This document shows, one piece after another, positions 1 to 8,200 of a stretch of DNA of 64,000 bases. The notes under the pieces were generated by a model, which was not told where the DNA came from, ran no database searches, and saw only the letters and a program-made list of their open reading frames with translations. Every line of letters begins with the position of its first letter. Position 1 is the first letter of the stretch. The translations under genes and the position numbers were made by a program. This DNA is from Bacteroidota bacterium (lineage in GTDB: Bacteria > Bacteroidota > Bacteroidia > Chitinophagales > Chitinophagaceae): the NCBI GenBank assembly GCA_023422565.1, contig JAFAGR010000021.1, positions 15,869 through 79,868 of the forward strand, in the 5' to 3' direction.

Positions 1-174
1 GTGAAGACAAGGTGGGGTTCTTACGGCAGGATATTAGGGGGAGTGTAAAATACAATTAAAACCCGAAAATCCAAACTTTTCCTTGATAAATAAGGCTTTC
101 CGGCTCGGCCGTAAGCAGAACGCAATGATTTTAAACCTTTTGTATTAATAAAAAATATTATACAATCCCTAAAT

Positions 175-1167
175 CTAGTTTGAAGTTTGGGTGGAATCAA
201 TAATAGGGGTTGTTTCAGGTGGCGGTAACAACTGTATGGTATCTTCAACCGGCTTTTCAACGGGTTTTGGTGTTTCTACCGTTTCTTCTGATGTGGGCTT
301 TTCCTTATCAGAATTATCCGTAGGTTCTGCCGTGGATGAATTTTCATCGGTTGCAGGCGTTTCAGTTTCAGAGCCTTCTTCTGAACCGGTTTTCTTTCCT
401 TTTTTCGAGGCCCGCTTTGCCTGTGCCTTTTTAAGCTTCTTATTTGATGCCTTTTCGGCTGCGGCATCCCCATCCATCTTCATTATGGCATGGTGTATCA
501 TAAAATAGTACAACTTATAGGTGCCTTCGTCGGTCATTGCCGTGGTTACGTAAAGGGTACGCTTGCTGCGGTCTTTTTCGGTTGCCTTTTTTGTCAGCGA
601 CAAACCTACATTGGGTATAAAATAATCTCCATCGTTGAGCCCGAGGGAGAAAAAAGGAATTTCAGGTTTGTTCCCCTTACCGCTTCCGCTGTATATCATG
701 GCTTCCATTATCTTGTCGGCAAGGGCCATAAAATACTTCGCACTGTCCTTGTTCCCCAATTGATGATAGGCAAAGGAGCGTTCCTTAAGCGTGCTCAAAC
801 TTAGCGGATGCTTGGCCAGATAAGTTTTTGATTCGATTAGCGCGTCTTCATAGTAGCCATTGTCATTTAATTCAATGATCTCTTTCTCGGTTTCCATCTG
901 TTCCACCGGCCTGTAATTCGGGTTTTCGGTAAAACCGATCATCAGGGCCAGGGTTTCACCGCGGGTAAGGCTGGTATCATTTTCCAGGAATCGGCGTAAA
1001 AGCTTGTTATAGGCCAGGGTGTCGTTCTTATCCTTTGTTCTTTCCAAAATCATTCGAAAATCCCGGCCATAGTCGAAGGCCGGCCCCGTAACCACCTGGT
1101 TACTGATCATTTGGGCCGAGGTAAGTGTGCTAATAAGTAAAAAGAGAATGGTATAAGTCAGTTTCAT
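175..1167 (-). CDS. DUF4919-family secreted protein with acidic low-complexity tail
   Basis: The 330-residue product starts with a signal peptide (residues 1-18, hydrophobic core after MKLTY, cleavage near SAQ). Residues about 25-240 look like the DUF4919 family of Bacteroidota: a conserved LxRRFxxNDTSLT segment near residue 60 and a helical, TPR-like middle (YEDALIESKTYLAKHP). Residues about 240-330 are low-complexity Lys/Ala, then Glu/Thr/Pro repeats, probably a disordered linker in the periplasm or at the surface. The function of the family is unknown. The gene faces away from fusA. Family assignment is from pattern memory only. Confidence 0.8.
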   Translation of the reverse strand: MKLTYTILFLLISTLTSAQMISNQVVTGPAFDYGRDFRMILERTKDKNDTLAYNKLLRRFLENDTSLTRGETLALMIGFTENPNYRPVEQMETEKEIIELNDNGYYEDALIESKTYLAKHPLSLSTLKERSFAYHQLGNKDSAKYFMALADKIMEAMIYSGSGKGNKPEIPFFSLGLNDGDYFIPNVGLSLTKKATEKDRSKRTLYVTTAMTDEGTYKLYYFMIHHAIMKMDGDAAAEKASNKKLKKAQAKRASKKGKKTGSEEGSETETPATDENSSTAEPTDNSDKEKPTSEETVETPKPVEKPVEDTIQLLPPPETTPIIDSTQTSN

Positions 1168-1282
1168 ATTTATAAATAGGGCAGAAAGTTATATAAAATA
1201 ATGATGCACGCCCTGTGATCCCGGAAGATCAGGAAGAGAAAATGTTACGTTAAAACCACACATCTTTACCAGAAAAAGTGCT

Positions 1283-1290
1283 TATCTTTG
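1283..1290 (+). promoter_or_regulatory. -7 box TATCTTTG upstream of fusA
   Basis: TATCTTTG matches the Bacteroidota sigma-A -7 consensus TAnnTTTG. No clear -33 TTG lies 17-23 bases upstream. A start near 1297 would give fusA a 5' leader of about 170 bases, which contains a small inverted repeat (GTGTA/TACAC near 1410-1425) but no ORF. The rest of the 1168-1468 gap shows nothing else. Confidence 0.5.
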
Positions 1291-1468
1291 CGGCCGCTAA
1301 ATGGGTCAACATTTCCGGTTCGCGTTGAAACTATTTAGCTATCTATGAGAGTCTGAATCTATAATATCGCCCCCGCCGCATTAAGCCGGTGAACAATGGG
1401 GAAGGTGTATCCCGTACACATCACATCTTTTAAATACAATAAACATTCTAATTTTTAAATAATCAAAA

Positions 1469-3622
1469 ATGGCAGATTTACGTTATCAACGGAATTTCGG
1501 TATTGCCGCGCATATTGATGCAGGTAAAACCACAACAACAGAACGTATCCTGTACTATACCGGTGTAAACCATAAGATCGGTGAGGTGCATGATGGCGGC
1601 GCAACCATGGATTGGATGGCGCAGGAGCAGGAGCGTGGTATTACCATCACTTCAGCAGCTACCACTTGCTTTTGGAATTTCCCAATGAAGCAGGGCCAGA
1701 AAACAGCTGATACAAAGCAATATAAATTCAACATTATTGATACTCCGGGCCACGTGGACTTTACCGTGGAAGTGGAGCGTTCACTTCGCGTACTGGATGG
1801 TCTTCTTTCTTTGTTCTGCGCCGTGTCGGGTGTGGAGCCACAGTCTGAAACCGTTTGGCGCCAGGCTAACAAGTATAAAGTACCGCGTATCGGTTTTGTA
1901 AATAAAATGGACCGTTCCGGCGCTGACTTCCTTAACGTGGTTAAGCAGGTTCGTGAAATGTTGGGGGCGAAAGCCGTTCCGCTTCAATTGCCTATCGGTT
2001 CAGAAGAAAGCTTCAAAGGGGTGGTTGACCTTATCACCATGAAAGCGATCGTTTGGAATGATGCCGATAAAGGAATGACCTTTACCGAAGTGCCTATTCC
2101 CGATGATATGCAGAGTGAGGTTGAACAGTACCGCCAGGAACTGGTAGAAGCGGTTGCCGAATACGATGATAAATTGTTGGAAAAATTCTTCGAAGATCCT
2201 AACAGCATCACTGAAGAAGAAATGCATGAAGCGATCAGGAAGGCAACGATCGATATCTCCATCATCCCGATGATGTGCGGTTCTTCTTTCAAAAACAAGG
2301 GCGTTCAGGCTGCGCTTGATGCAGTGGTACGTTACCTGCCGGGTCCGAAAGATATTGAAGCGATCACGGGCACCAACCCTGATACCGGTGAAGAAGTTGT
2401 TCGTCACGCAGATCCTAAAGAACCGTTCTCTGCACTGGCATTTAAGATCATGACCGATCCTTTCGTGGGTCGTCTCGCATTCTTCCGTGCATACTCAGGC
2501 CGTTTGGATTCAGGTTCATATGTTCTGAACACCCGTACGGGAAAGAACGAGCGTATCAGCCGTATCATGCAGATGCATGCTAACAAGCAAAACCCTGTTG
2601 ACTTCATTGAAGCAGGCGACATCGGTGCAGCGGTTGGTTTTAAAGACATCAAAACCGGCGATACACTTTGCCATGAAGATCATCCCATCGTTCTTGAAGC
2701 GATGACCTTCCCTGAGCCTGTTATTGCCATTGCTATCGAGCCAAAAACTCAGGCAGACGTTGATAAAATGGGTATGGCTATCGCTAAATTGGTAGAAGAA
2801 GATCCTACGCTTCGCGTAAATACCGACGAAGAAACCGGTCAAACAATCCTTCGTGGAATGGGTGAATTGCACCTTGAGATCATCATCGATCGTATGCGCC
2901 GCGAATTTAAAGTAGAGGTTAACCAGGGCGCGCCGATGGTGGCTTATAAAGAAGCATTCTTCAACACAATTGAACACCGCGAAACGCTGAAAAAGCAAAC
3001 GGGTGGTCGTGGTAAGTTTGCCGATATCATTTTTGAGATCGGACCTGCAGATCCTGAATTCCTGAAGGAAATGGATGGTAAAACAAACTTCCAGTTTGTA
3101 AACGCATTGTTTGGTGGATCAATTCCAAAAGAATTTGTTCCGGCCATTCAAAAAGGTTTTGAAACTGCAATGACTACCGGTGTGCTTGCAGGCTACCCAA
3201 TGGAAAGCATGAAGGTGACCGTGAAAGACGGTTCATTCCACCAGGTGGATTCTGACGCGATGAGCTTTGAACTTTGTGCAAAGCAGGGTTACCGTGAAGC
3301 AGGCCGCAAAGCGAAGCCACAACTTCTTGAGCCGATCATGAAGGTGGAGGTACTCACTCCGGATCAATACATGGGTGATGTAACGGGTGACCTTAACCGA
3401 CGTCGTGGTATGCTTGAAGGAATGGACAGCAGGCATGGTGTTCAGGTGATCAAGGCGAAAGTGCCTTTGAGCGAAATGTTCGGATACGTTACGCAACTGC
3501 GTTCATTATCTTCAGGCCGTGCAACATCTACGATGGAGTTTAGCCACTACACTGCAGCGCCTAACAACATTGCAGAAGAGGTGATCGCGAAATCAAAAGG
3601 AAAAATGAAGGTGGAAGAATAA
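1469..3622 (+). CDS. fusA: Elongation factor G
   Basis: This 717-residue translational GTPase moves tRNA-mRNA through the ribosome after peptide transfer and acts with RRF in recycling. G1 is AHIDAGKT (residues 14-21). RGITIT (switch I), DTPGH (G3) and NKMD (G4) are all present, followed by domains II-V up to the C-terminal FGYVTQLRSLSSGRA region. The length is normal for EF-G. The gene stands alone: the upstream gene diverges and a strong terminator follows, so rpsL, rpsG and tuf are not in the same transcript. Bacteroidota can carry a second EF-G (EF-G2), so the paralogue type should not be assumed from this window. Confidence 0.97.
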   Translation: MADLRYQRNFGIAAHIDAGKTTTTERILYYTGVNHKIGEVHDGGATMDWMAQEQERGITITSAATTCFWNFPMKQGQKTADTKQYKFNIIDTPGHVDFTVEVERSLRVLDGLLSLFCAVSGVEPQSETVWRQANKYKVPRIGFVNKMDRSGADFLNVVKQVREMLGAKAVPLQLPIGSEESFKGVVDLITMKAIVWNDADKGMTFTEVPIPDDMQSEVEQYRQELVEAVAEYDDKLLEKFFEDPNSITEEEMHEAIRKATIDISIIPMMCGSSFKNKGVQAALDAVVRYLPGPKDIEAITGTNPDTGEEVVRHADPKEPFSALAFKIMTDPFVGRLAFFRAYSGRLDSGSYVLNTRTGKNERISRIMQMHANKQNPVDFIEAGDIGAAVGFKDIKTGDTLCHEDHPIVLEAMTFPEPVIAIAIEPKTQADVDKMGMAIAKLVEEDPTLRVNTDEETGQTILRGMGELHLEIIIDRMRREFKVEVNQGAPMVAYKEAFFNTIEHRETLKKQTGGRGKFADIIFEIGPADPEFLKEMDGKTNFQFVNALFGGSIPKEFVPAIQKGFETAMTTGVLAGYPMESMKVTVKDGSFHQVDSDAMSFELCAKQGYREAGRKAKPQLLEPIMKVEVLTPDQYMGDVTGDLNRRRGMLEGMDSRHGVQVIKAKVPLSEMFGYVTQLRSLSSGRATSTMEFSHYTAAPNNIAEEVIAKSKGKMKVEE

Positions 3623-3646
3623 TTCTCACCGGAATGAATAATAGAA

Positions 3647-3678
3647 AAGGCCGCGCAATTTATTGCGTGGCCTTTTTT
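3647..3678 (+). terminator. Intrinsic terminator after fusA
   Basis: A GC-rich hairpin with stem AAGGCCGCGCAA / TTGCGTGGCCTT (one G-T pair), a TTTA loop and a run of six T. It lies 25 bases after the fusA stop. Confidence 0.9.
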
Positions 3679-3720
3679 GTTTGGTTGAACTTTCGGAACT
3701 CTTGGAACGAGAATGAAGAT

Positions 3721-3764
3721 CGTCAATCGTAAGTCGACAATCGTAAATCGTAATTCGTAAATCA
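3721..3764. repeat. Heptamer word array (CGTAAAT type)
   Basis: Six consecutive 7-mers in exact register: CGTCAAT, CGTAAGT, CGACAAT, CGTAAAT, CGTAATT, CGTAAAT. The array runs into the end of the response-regulator gene, whose stop codon (TCA on this strand, 3762-3764) overlaps the last unit. The same word family recurs at 30052-30156. Confidence 0.8.
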
Positions 3765-4424
3765 GTTGGTTATTTGGATCAATCCATTTCTTATTCCAAA
3801 CATTACAAGCCCCACACGGGTTTTGAGATCCAGTTTGAAGAAAAGTGAATCGCGGTAGCCTTCAACCGTGCGCGGACTAACCTTCATATTCTCCGCGATC
3901 TCTTTATAAGACATTTCAGTGGCTGCGTGAACCAAAAATTCAGCTTCGCGATCAGTAATATTGGCAAGTAAACTTTTGTGTTTTGAATTTTCTTCCGAAC
4001 TGTTCAGGTAATGTATCACACGAGAATTCACCATATCGTTCATGAAGAAACCACTATCGCGCACGGCATTGAGTGCCTGAAGCAGATGCGAGGGTTTGCT
4101 GTCTTTCAACACATATCCTGATGCTCCGTTTTTCAGCATTTTTATAACCGCGCTTTCATTATCCAGCATGCTCAGCGCAAGAATTCTTGTATCCGGCAGG
4201 TTTTTTTTTATCCATGCCGCAGTATCGTATCCATTCATAACCGGCATGGTGATATCTACCAGGGCGATGGAAGGTTGATTGTTTTTTTTCACCTGCTGAA
4301 TAAAATCTTTTCCGTTTATCGCCTGCAGGGTTACGCAATAGCCGTCAAACCCGTTAACTATTCCCTGCAATCCGTTTCGCATAAGTTCGTGATCATCTAT
4401 CAGTGCAACTGAACATTCTTTCAT
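3762..4424 (-). CDS. NarL/FixJ (LuxR)-type response regulator
   Basis: 220 residues. The receiver domain has an acidic pair at D10-D11, the phospho-acceptor D57 in ALVDITMP, and the conserved Lys in YVLKDS. A GerE/LuxR helix-turn-helix follows (about residues 150-215, TDREAEFLVHAATEMSYKEIAENM...SPRTVEGYRDSLF). It is the output of the kinase encoded just upstream: the genes overlap by 4 bases (ATGA). It is expected to activate or repress transcription when phosphorylated; targets are not visible. The stop codon lies inside the heptamer repeat. Confidence 0.93.
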   Translation of the reverse strand: MKECSVALIDDHELMRNGLQGIVNGFDGYCVTLQAINGKDFIQQVKKNNQPSIALVDITMPVMNGYDTAAWIKKNLPDTRILALSMLDNESAVIKMLKNGASGYVLKDSKPSHLLQALNAVRDSGFFMNDMVNSRVIHYLNSSEENSKHKSLLANITDREAEFLVHAATEMSYKEIAENMKVSPRTVEGYRDSLFFKLDLKTRVGLVMFGIRNGLIQITN

Positions 4425-5167
4425 TTCGTGGTGATTTTTACGGTGGTTCCCTGTGTTGGTGAGCTCAAAAATTCGATATCTGCCTTGGCAAGCATTGCCC
4501 GCTCCTTAAGATTTCGCATGCCGATGCCGTCATGCGTCGAATCCACATCATAACCTTTTCCATTATCTGAAATAGTTATTATTGTTTTATTGTTGCTGCC
4601 GGAGATACTCACTTTTACAAGACTGGCGTTTGCATGCTTAACAATGTTGTTTACTATTTCCTGAATCATCCGAAAAAACAGTATTGCCGACTCGGAGCCT
4701 TCCGGTTCATGTCCGTCGTAATAAAACTCTGTTTTCGCATAACCCGATTTTTCTATCTTCTCAAGCAGGTCCCTTGTAGATTGAACGAGGCCCAGGTTTT
4801 CAATGCGGCCGGTATGAAGCGAATGGCTTAGTTCCCGCACTTCGGTAATAGCCTTTCCGATAAGTTCATCAGCCTGCTTAATTATCTTTTCACTATCGCT
4901 GCCGGCGCCATTAAGTTGCATACGTGCGAGGCCGAGAATCTGGCCAATATTATCGTGCAACTCGAGCCCGATCTGCTTGAAAGTATTTTCCTGAATTTCT
5001 ATAGTGGCCTGTAATTTTTCCTGCTGGAAGGCAGTAAGCAGTTCTCTTTTTTCAGCCTGGTTCTGGGCCTGTCTCTTCCTATACATCACCACGAAGTTGA
5101 TAATGAAGAGGGCGAGCACTCCAAGTACTGCGGTAGCTACAAATAATATTCCTTCAACTGACTTCAT
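4421..5167 (-). CDS. Sensor histidine kinase, HisKA_3 type
   Basis: 248 residues. One N-terminal transmembrane helix (about 7-28), a coiled linker, then the HisKA_3 dimerisation region with phospho-acceptor H71 in the motif LELHDNIGQ. The HATPase_c domain follows, with N-box NNIVKHA and G1/G2 boxes ISDNGKGYD and GIGMRNLKERA. There is no periplasmic sensor domain of its own, so input probably comes through the membrane protein encoded immediately upstream (14-base overlap). It pairs with the response regulator downstream (4-base overlap). Confidence 0.92.
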   Translation of the reverse strand: MKSVEGILFVATAVLGVLALFIINFVVMYRKRQAQNQAEKRELLTAFQQEKLQATIEIQENTFKQIGLELHDNIGQILGLARMQLNGAGSDSEKIIKQADELIGKAITEVRELSHSLHTGRIENLGLVQSTRDLLEKIEKSGYAKTEFYYDGHEPEGSESAILFFRMIQEIVNNIVKHANASLVKVSISGSNNKTIITISDNGKGYDVDSTHDGIGMRNLKERAMLAKADIEFLSSPTQGTTVKITTK

Positions 5168-5816
5168 CCAGGCTCGTTAAGGTTTCAACCGGCTTCATAT
5201 TCAGAATGAAACCGATTGCGCAATAATACAAAAGGTTACTGGTTATCATGATCGCTTCCCCAAGGCTGCGCGGTGGTGGTGTAGACATGAGCATGTAACA
5301 TGACCAGTACATGATCACCATGGTGTTCACAAAAAGCATGGAGGCAATGAGCCAAAAGGTTTGTTCTTTCAGAATGTCGGTATCATTGGGATAAATTATG
5401 TATTCCCGAAAAACCAGCAGGCTGAGAAGAATGTAGTAATAACATTTTATAAGAATGGGCAGTGTATCAAGATGCGTATTGTCTTTCCGCATGAAATCAT
5501 AAAGAATAATATAAATTATGATTGCCGAACCTGTAATGACTATTGGCAACCGGAATTTTTTTTCTTTAATAAGCTGAAGGAAAATTGCCGTAAACAGCCC
5601 GGTTTCAATCGGTCCAAAAAAGCGGTAGGTCAGCACTGTATAATCTGCATACAACAAGCGAAGTATAATTCCGCCACCGTCAAATAGTAAAACCGATGCA
5701 ATAATAAGCGTGAGTAGCCTGAATGGAAGGCTGTTGCGCTTCCATCTTAGGATGCCGATGGTAGTTCCTGTGATCAGAATAGCAATATATATCAGCCTGG
5801 AGGTTAAATAGTCCAT
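5154..5816 (-). CDS. Multi-pass membrane protein, putative sensor partner of the kinase
   Basis: 220 residues, mostly hydrophobic, with about six or seven predicted transmembrane helices joined by short loops (for example LTLIIASVLLFDGGGIIL and IVITGSAIIIYIILYDF). No enzyme motif is visible. It starts 8 bases after the previous gene and overlaps the kinase gene by 14 bases, so the products are probably translationally coupled. Its position suggests it supplies the membrane sensing module that the short kinase lacks; that role is inferred from context. Confidence 0.75.
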   Translation of the reverse strand: MDYLTSRLIYIAILITGTTIGILRWKRNSLPFRLLTLIIASVLLFDGGGIILRLLYADYTVLTYRFFGPIETGLFTAIFLQLIKEKKFRLPIVITGSAIIIYIILYDFMRKDNTHLDTLPILIKCYYYILLSLLVFREYIIYPNDTDILKEQTFWLIASMLFVNTMVIMYWSCYMLMSTPPPRSLGEAIMITSNLLYYCAIGFILNMKPVETLTSLDEVS

Positions 5817-5824
5817 AGCGCGTA

Positions 5825-6187
5825 TTAAAAATCGCTTGCACTTGGAGGCCCCGCTACTGAGGAAAGGTAGTCGTGTGTTTCATCAGTTAGATGAATGTTT
5901 GAATTATTGTCATCCACGCCCACTACTACCAGGTTATAATTATCCAAAGAACTAAACTTTGGAAGGCCTGCATTTTCATCATAAGGCTGTTGTTTGGCAA
6001 GGTAAATCCTCAGCCCCTTACATGGTATCTTTTCTTCGTCTGCTCTTGCAAAAAGGTCTTCTATAACTTTTCGCTCTAATTCATAGTAACGTGTTACCTG
6101 ATTTTTGTTTTCACCTTTCAATTCGCAGGCTGCATGATAATAGCCCACATAGGTTTTGGCTTGAAGCTTTGTGATTCTTTGCGACAT
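5825..6187 (-). CDS. Small conserved-looking soluble protein heading the signalling operon
   Basis: 120 residues, no signal peptide, no membrane segment. The first half is helical (KLQAKTYVGYYHAACELKGENKNQVTRYYELERKVIEDLFARADEE). The second half is probably a beta structure (GLRIYLAKQQPYDE...NYNLVVVGVDD). I do not recognise the family. It is the first gene of the leftward operon, 8 bases before the membrane protein, so it is likely linked to the same signal pathway. The ATG start follows an A/T-rich leader with a poly-T run on this strand. Confidence 0.7.
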   Translation of the reverse strand: MSQRITKLQAKTYVGYYHAACELKGENKNQVTRYYELERKVIEDLFARADEEKIPCKGLRIYLAKQQPYDENAGLPKFSSLDNYNLVVVGVDDNNSNIHLTDETHDYLSSVAGPPSASDF

Positions 6188-6266
6188 AATCTTTTTTTTG
6201 GTTAGGGATAATTGTAATGGGTGTTAGGGATCACCTATACTTTGCTACAATATACCGTCAATTACC

Positions 6267-6274
6267 CAAACTTA
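6267..6274 (-). promoter_or_regulatory. -7 box TAAGTTTG for the signalling operon
   Basis: The reverse strand reads TAAGTTTG, a match to TAnnTTTG, about 80 bases upstream of the first operon gene. No -33 TTG is seen at the expected distance. Confidence 0.4.
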
Positions 6275-6285
6275 CTACCGTTAAA

Positions 6286-6553
6286 AGACGGTAAAAAATA
6301 CCGTTTAAAAACGGGTCAAAATTGGGTTGATTAACGGTACTGTTTCTATCCACCTTCATTGAAATTTGTAGTACCAGTTCAATAAAAATTGGCCCGTTTT
6401 TATCCGTCAGCAAAATGAGCAAACAGGTTTTGAATTTTCCAGTTTTATGAACCGCCCGGAAACGGGAACCGTGGCGGTTCATTTTAAAAATGCAATTGGT
6501 TTCAGTTCGGATAGGTTTAATAATCCCTGCTATTTCTAGCGGGGGTTTTTTTT
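6286..6553 (+). ncRNA. Candidate structured non-coding RNA (rod hairpin plus terminator)
   Basis: The 530-base gap between divergent genes has no convincing ORF but strong structure. Bases 6306-6315 pair with 6393-6402 (TAAAAACGGG / CCCGTTTTTA). Inside, AATT pairs with AATT, TTG with CAA, AAC with GTT, and GGTACT (6336-6341) with AGTACC (6370-6375), closing a 28-base loop. Outside, GACGG (6287-6291) pairs with CCGTC (6404-6408). A second hairpin follows at 6448-6481 (TGAACCGCC / GGCGGTTCA), holding an inner CCCG-GAAA-CGGG. An intrinsic terminator on the same strand closes the region, yet no + strand gene precedes it. A near-consensus promoter (TTG, 21 bases, TATACTTTG at 6236-6244) sits upstream. 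The rod shape recalls 6S RNA, but identity is unknown. Confidence 0.45.
6525..6553 (+). terminator. Orphan intrinsic terminator
   Basis: CCCTGCTA / TAGCGGGG stem (one G-T pair), TTTC loop, then eight T. No protein gene on this strand lies between here and the fusA terminator at 3.65 kb, so it must end some other transcript. Confidence 0.8.
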
Positions 6554-6554
6554 A

Positions 6555-6690
6555 TAGTGGGTAGTTCGAAGTTCGTAGTGGATAGTTAATTATTGAAGGT
6601 TTTGTCGGTAGTCTTTTTCACCCTGCACCTTGTACCTTGTACCTTTTACCCATCACCCACCACCCATAACCCATAACCATCACCCACAAC
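6555..6690. repeat. Heptamer word arrays between 6.55 and 6.69 kb
   Basis: Five 7-mers TAGTGGG, TAGTTCG, AAGTTCG, TAGTGGA, TAGTTAA (6555-6589). Then from 6622 come CCTGCAC, CTTGTAC, CTTGTAC, CTTTTAC, CCATCAC, CCACCAC, CCATAAC, CCATAAC, and after a one-base slip CCATCAC, CCACAAC. The array ends about 17 bases before the -7 box of the next gene. Confidence 0.75.
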
Positions 6691-6706
6691 CCCATCCAAA
6701 AAACAG

Positions 6707-6714
6707 TATTTTTG
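6707..6714 (+). promoter_or_regulatory. -7 box TATTTTTG five bases before an ATG
   Basis: TATTTTTG fits TAnnTTTG and ends 4 bases before the ATG at 6719. Transcription would start at or next to the start codon, giving a leaderless or nearly leaderless mRNA. No -33 TTG is visible; heptamer repeats occupy that position. Confidence 0.5.
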
Positions 6715-6718
6715 CAGA

Positions 6719-7336
6719 ATGAAACTCTTCTTGCTTGTCGCCCTTCTGCTCAATTCCTTATTCGTTGTTTCACAAAGCAAGCTGGATGCGGAGCGGGAAA
6801 ACTTTTTTCGCATTGGAGCCCGGGTCGGGGCAAATCTTAATAAGGTTACCGGAAAATCGTACAGCGAAGGATTTGATTTCAACTATCAGCTCGGAGGTTT
6901 TATGCAGTTTAATTTTCACAGGAAGTTTGGCATTCAGCCGGAAGTGAACTTTTTACAATCCACTGCAACCTTTAGCAATGAATCTACGGATGTGTATGAC
7001 GATATTTTTCGGGATGGTGACCAGAGAAAGGCAAAGTTGAATTACCTCGAAGTGCCGGTTTTTATAAATTATAATCTCGGGCCCTCAAAAAGAGTTAAAC
7101 TGCAGTTAGGCCCGGCATACGGCGGACTGGTTAAGGAAACGGTTGACAGCCTGCGGACTAACCGCGATGTGTTTAAGAAAAATGAATGGAGCGTGATCGG
7201 CGGATTATGGATTCAACTCCCTTTCATCAACCTTAGCGCGAGATACAAAATGGGTCTGACAAATATCAACGGGATCGATGATCGCCAAACCTGGAAGAAC
7301 CAGGCGATACAATTGGGGCTGGGAATAACTTTTTAG
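6719..7336 (+). CDS. PorT-like outer-membrane beta-barrel protein
   Basis: 205 residues with a signal peptide (1-18, cleaved near VVSQS) followed by alternating beta strands typical of the outer membrane beta-barrel / PorT family: RIGARVGANLNKVTGKSYSEG, QLGGFMQFNF, FGIQPEVNFLQS, YLEVPVFINYNLG, LQLGPAYGGLV, and a final strand ending in a hydrophobic-aromatic residue (LGLGITF), as expected for BAM insertion. It is probably an eight-stranded barrel in the outer membrane. Substrate or role cannot be read. It lies upstream of the exonuclease but probably is a separate transcript. Confidence 0.82.
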   Translation: MKLFLLVALLLNSLFVVSQSKLDAERENFFRIGARVGANLNKVTGKSYSEGFDFNYQLGGFMQFNFHRKFGIQPEVNFLQSTATFSNESTDVYDDIFRDGDQRKAKLNYLEVPVFINYNLGPSKRVKLQLGPAYGGLVKETVDSLRTNRDVFKKNEWSVIGGLWIQLPFINLSARYKMGLTNINGIDDRQTWKNQAIQLGLGITF

Positions 7337-7463
7337 TTTACGATTCCTGTAATTCCTACGGACACTAACTATATAACTTTCCCGGTTAAAAAACCGGGCT
7401 TCCCTGTGATAATGATCGCCAATTTTATTCTCATTCCAATTACCTTCCCTGAAAATTTTCTGC

Positions 7464-8198
7464 ATGTTATCAACCCCGCTCAACCACGTTTTGGTGATAG
7501 ATATCGAAACTGCGAGTAACCATGACCGTTATAATGCCATGGATGCACAATGGCAGATGCTGTGGAACGAAAAAGTAGCGCGTTCGCTGCCGGAAGGTGT
7601 GGCTGCAGAGGAATGGTATTCGGAAAGGGCAGGGGTGATGGCAGAATTCGGCCGCGTAGTTTGCGTATCCATGGCCATATTCACGGGTAACGGAGATAAA
7701 ACGGGTTTAAAGATCAGATCCGTTTCGGGAACCGATGAAAGAAAGATCCTCGAAGAAGTGATCGGGATACTGAATAATTTGCAAAATGCGGGACGAAACG
7801 TTTGCTTCGCAGGGCACAACATTCGCGAGTTTGATATTCCTTTTCTAAGCAGGCGGATGATCATTCACGGGCTGAGTATTCCCGCATGTATGAACTTTCA
7901 AAATAAAAAGCCCTGGGAGGTGTCGATGCTTGATACTTTTCAGCATTGGAGATTCGGCGATTACAAGAATTACACATCCCTTAAGCTTCTTGCCTCATCC
8001 CTTGGCCTACCCTCGCCCAAAGATGAGATCGATGGAAGCATGGTTGGCAAGCTGTTCTGGGAAAAAGACCCCGAAAGGCAACAGGAAAATTTGAGCAAGA
8101 TCACCGCCTACTGCGAAATGGATGTAATTACTACCGCTAACATCATCCGCCGCTTCCGCAATGAAGGGATCATTCTAAATGAGTACGTGGAAAGATAG
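7464..8198 (+). CDS. DEDDy 3'-5' exonuclease, PolB-like family
   Basis: 244 residues, cytoplasmic. Exo I motif is VIDIETAS (D13, E15), Exo II is the Asp in AGHNIREFDIPFLSRR, Exo III is YCEMDVITT (Tyr and Asp four apart, the DEDDy form). This matches the predicted 3'-5' exonuclease family related to the proofreading domain of PolB. It would remove nucleotides from DNA or RNA 3' ends with two metal ions. It ends 2 bases from the convergent EEP hydrolase gene. A link to the nearby secreted nuclease-like proteins is only suggested by position. Confidence 0.87.
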   Translation: MLSTPLNHVLVIDIETASNHDRYNAMDAQWQMLWNEKVARSLPEGVAAEEWYSERAGVMAEFGRVVCVSMAIFTGNGDKTGLKIRSVSGTDERKILEEVIGILNNLQNAGRNVCFAGHNIREFDIPFLSRRMIIHGLSIPACMNFQNKKPWEVSMLDTFQHWRFGDYKNYTSLKLLASSLGLPSPKDEIDGSMVGKLFWEKDPERQQENLSKITAYCEMDVITTANIIRRFRNEGIILNEYVER

Positions 8199-8200
8199 CC

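Noticed and set aside
1..174. End of another gene at the left edge
   Set aside because: No frame with coding character; the stretch is A/T-rich with no clear terminator or repeat.
6202..6232. GTTAGGGAT twice, like the end of the GGGCGT element on the reverse strand
   Set aside because: No matching GGGCGT end or hairpin lies within 150 bases, so it is probably chance.
6258..6482. Reverse-strand open frame of 74 codons in the structured gap
   Set aside because: It covers the two arms of the rod hairpin and has no signal peptide, domain or promoter. The pairing explains the sequence better.
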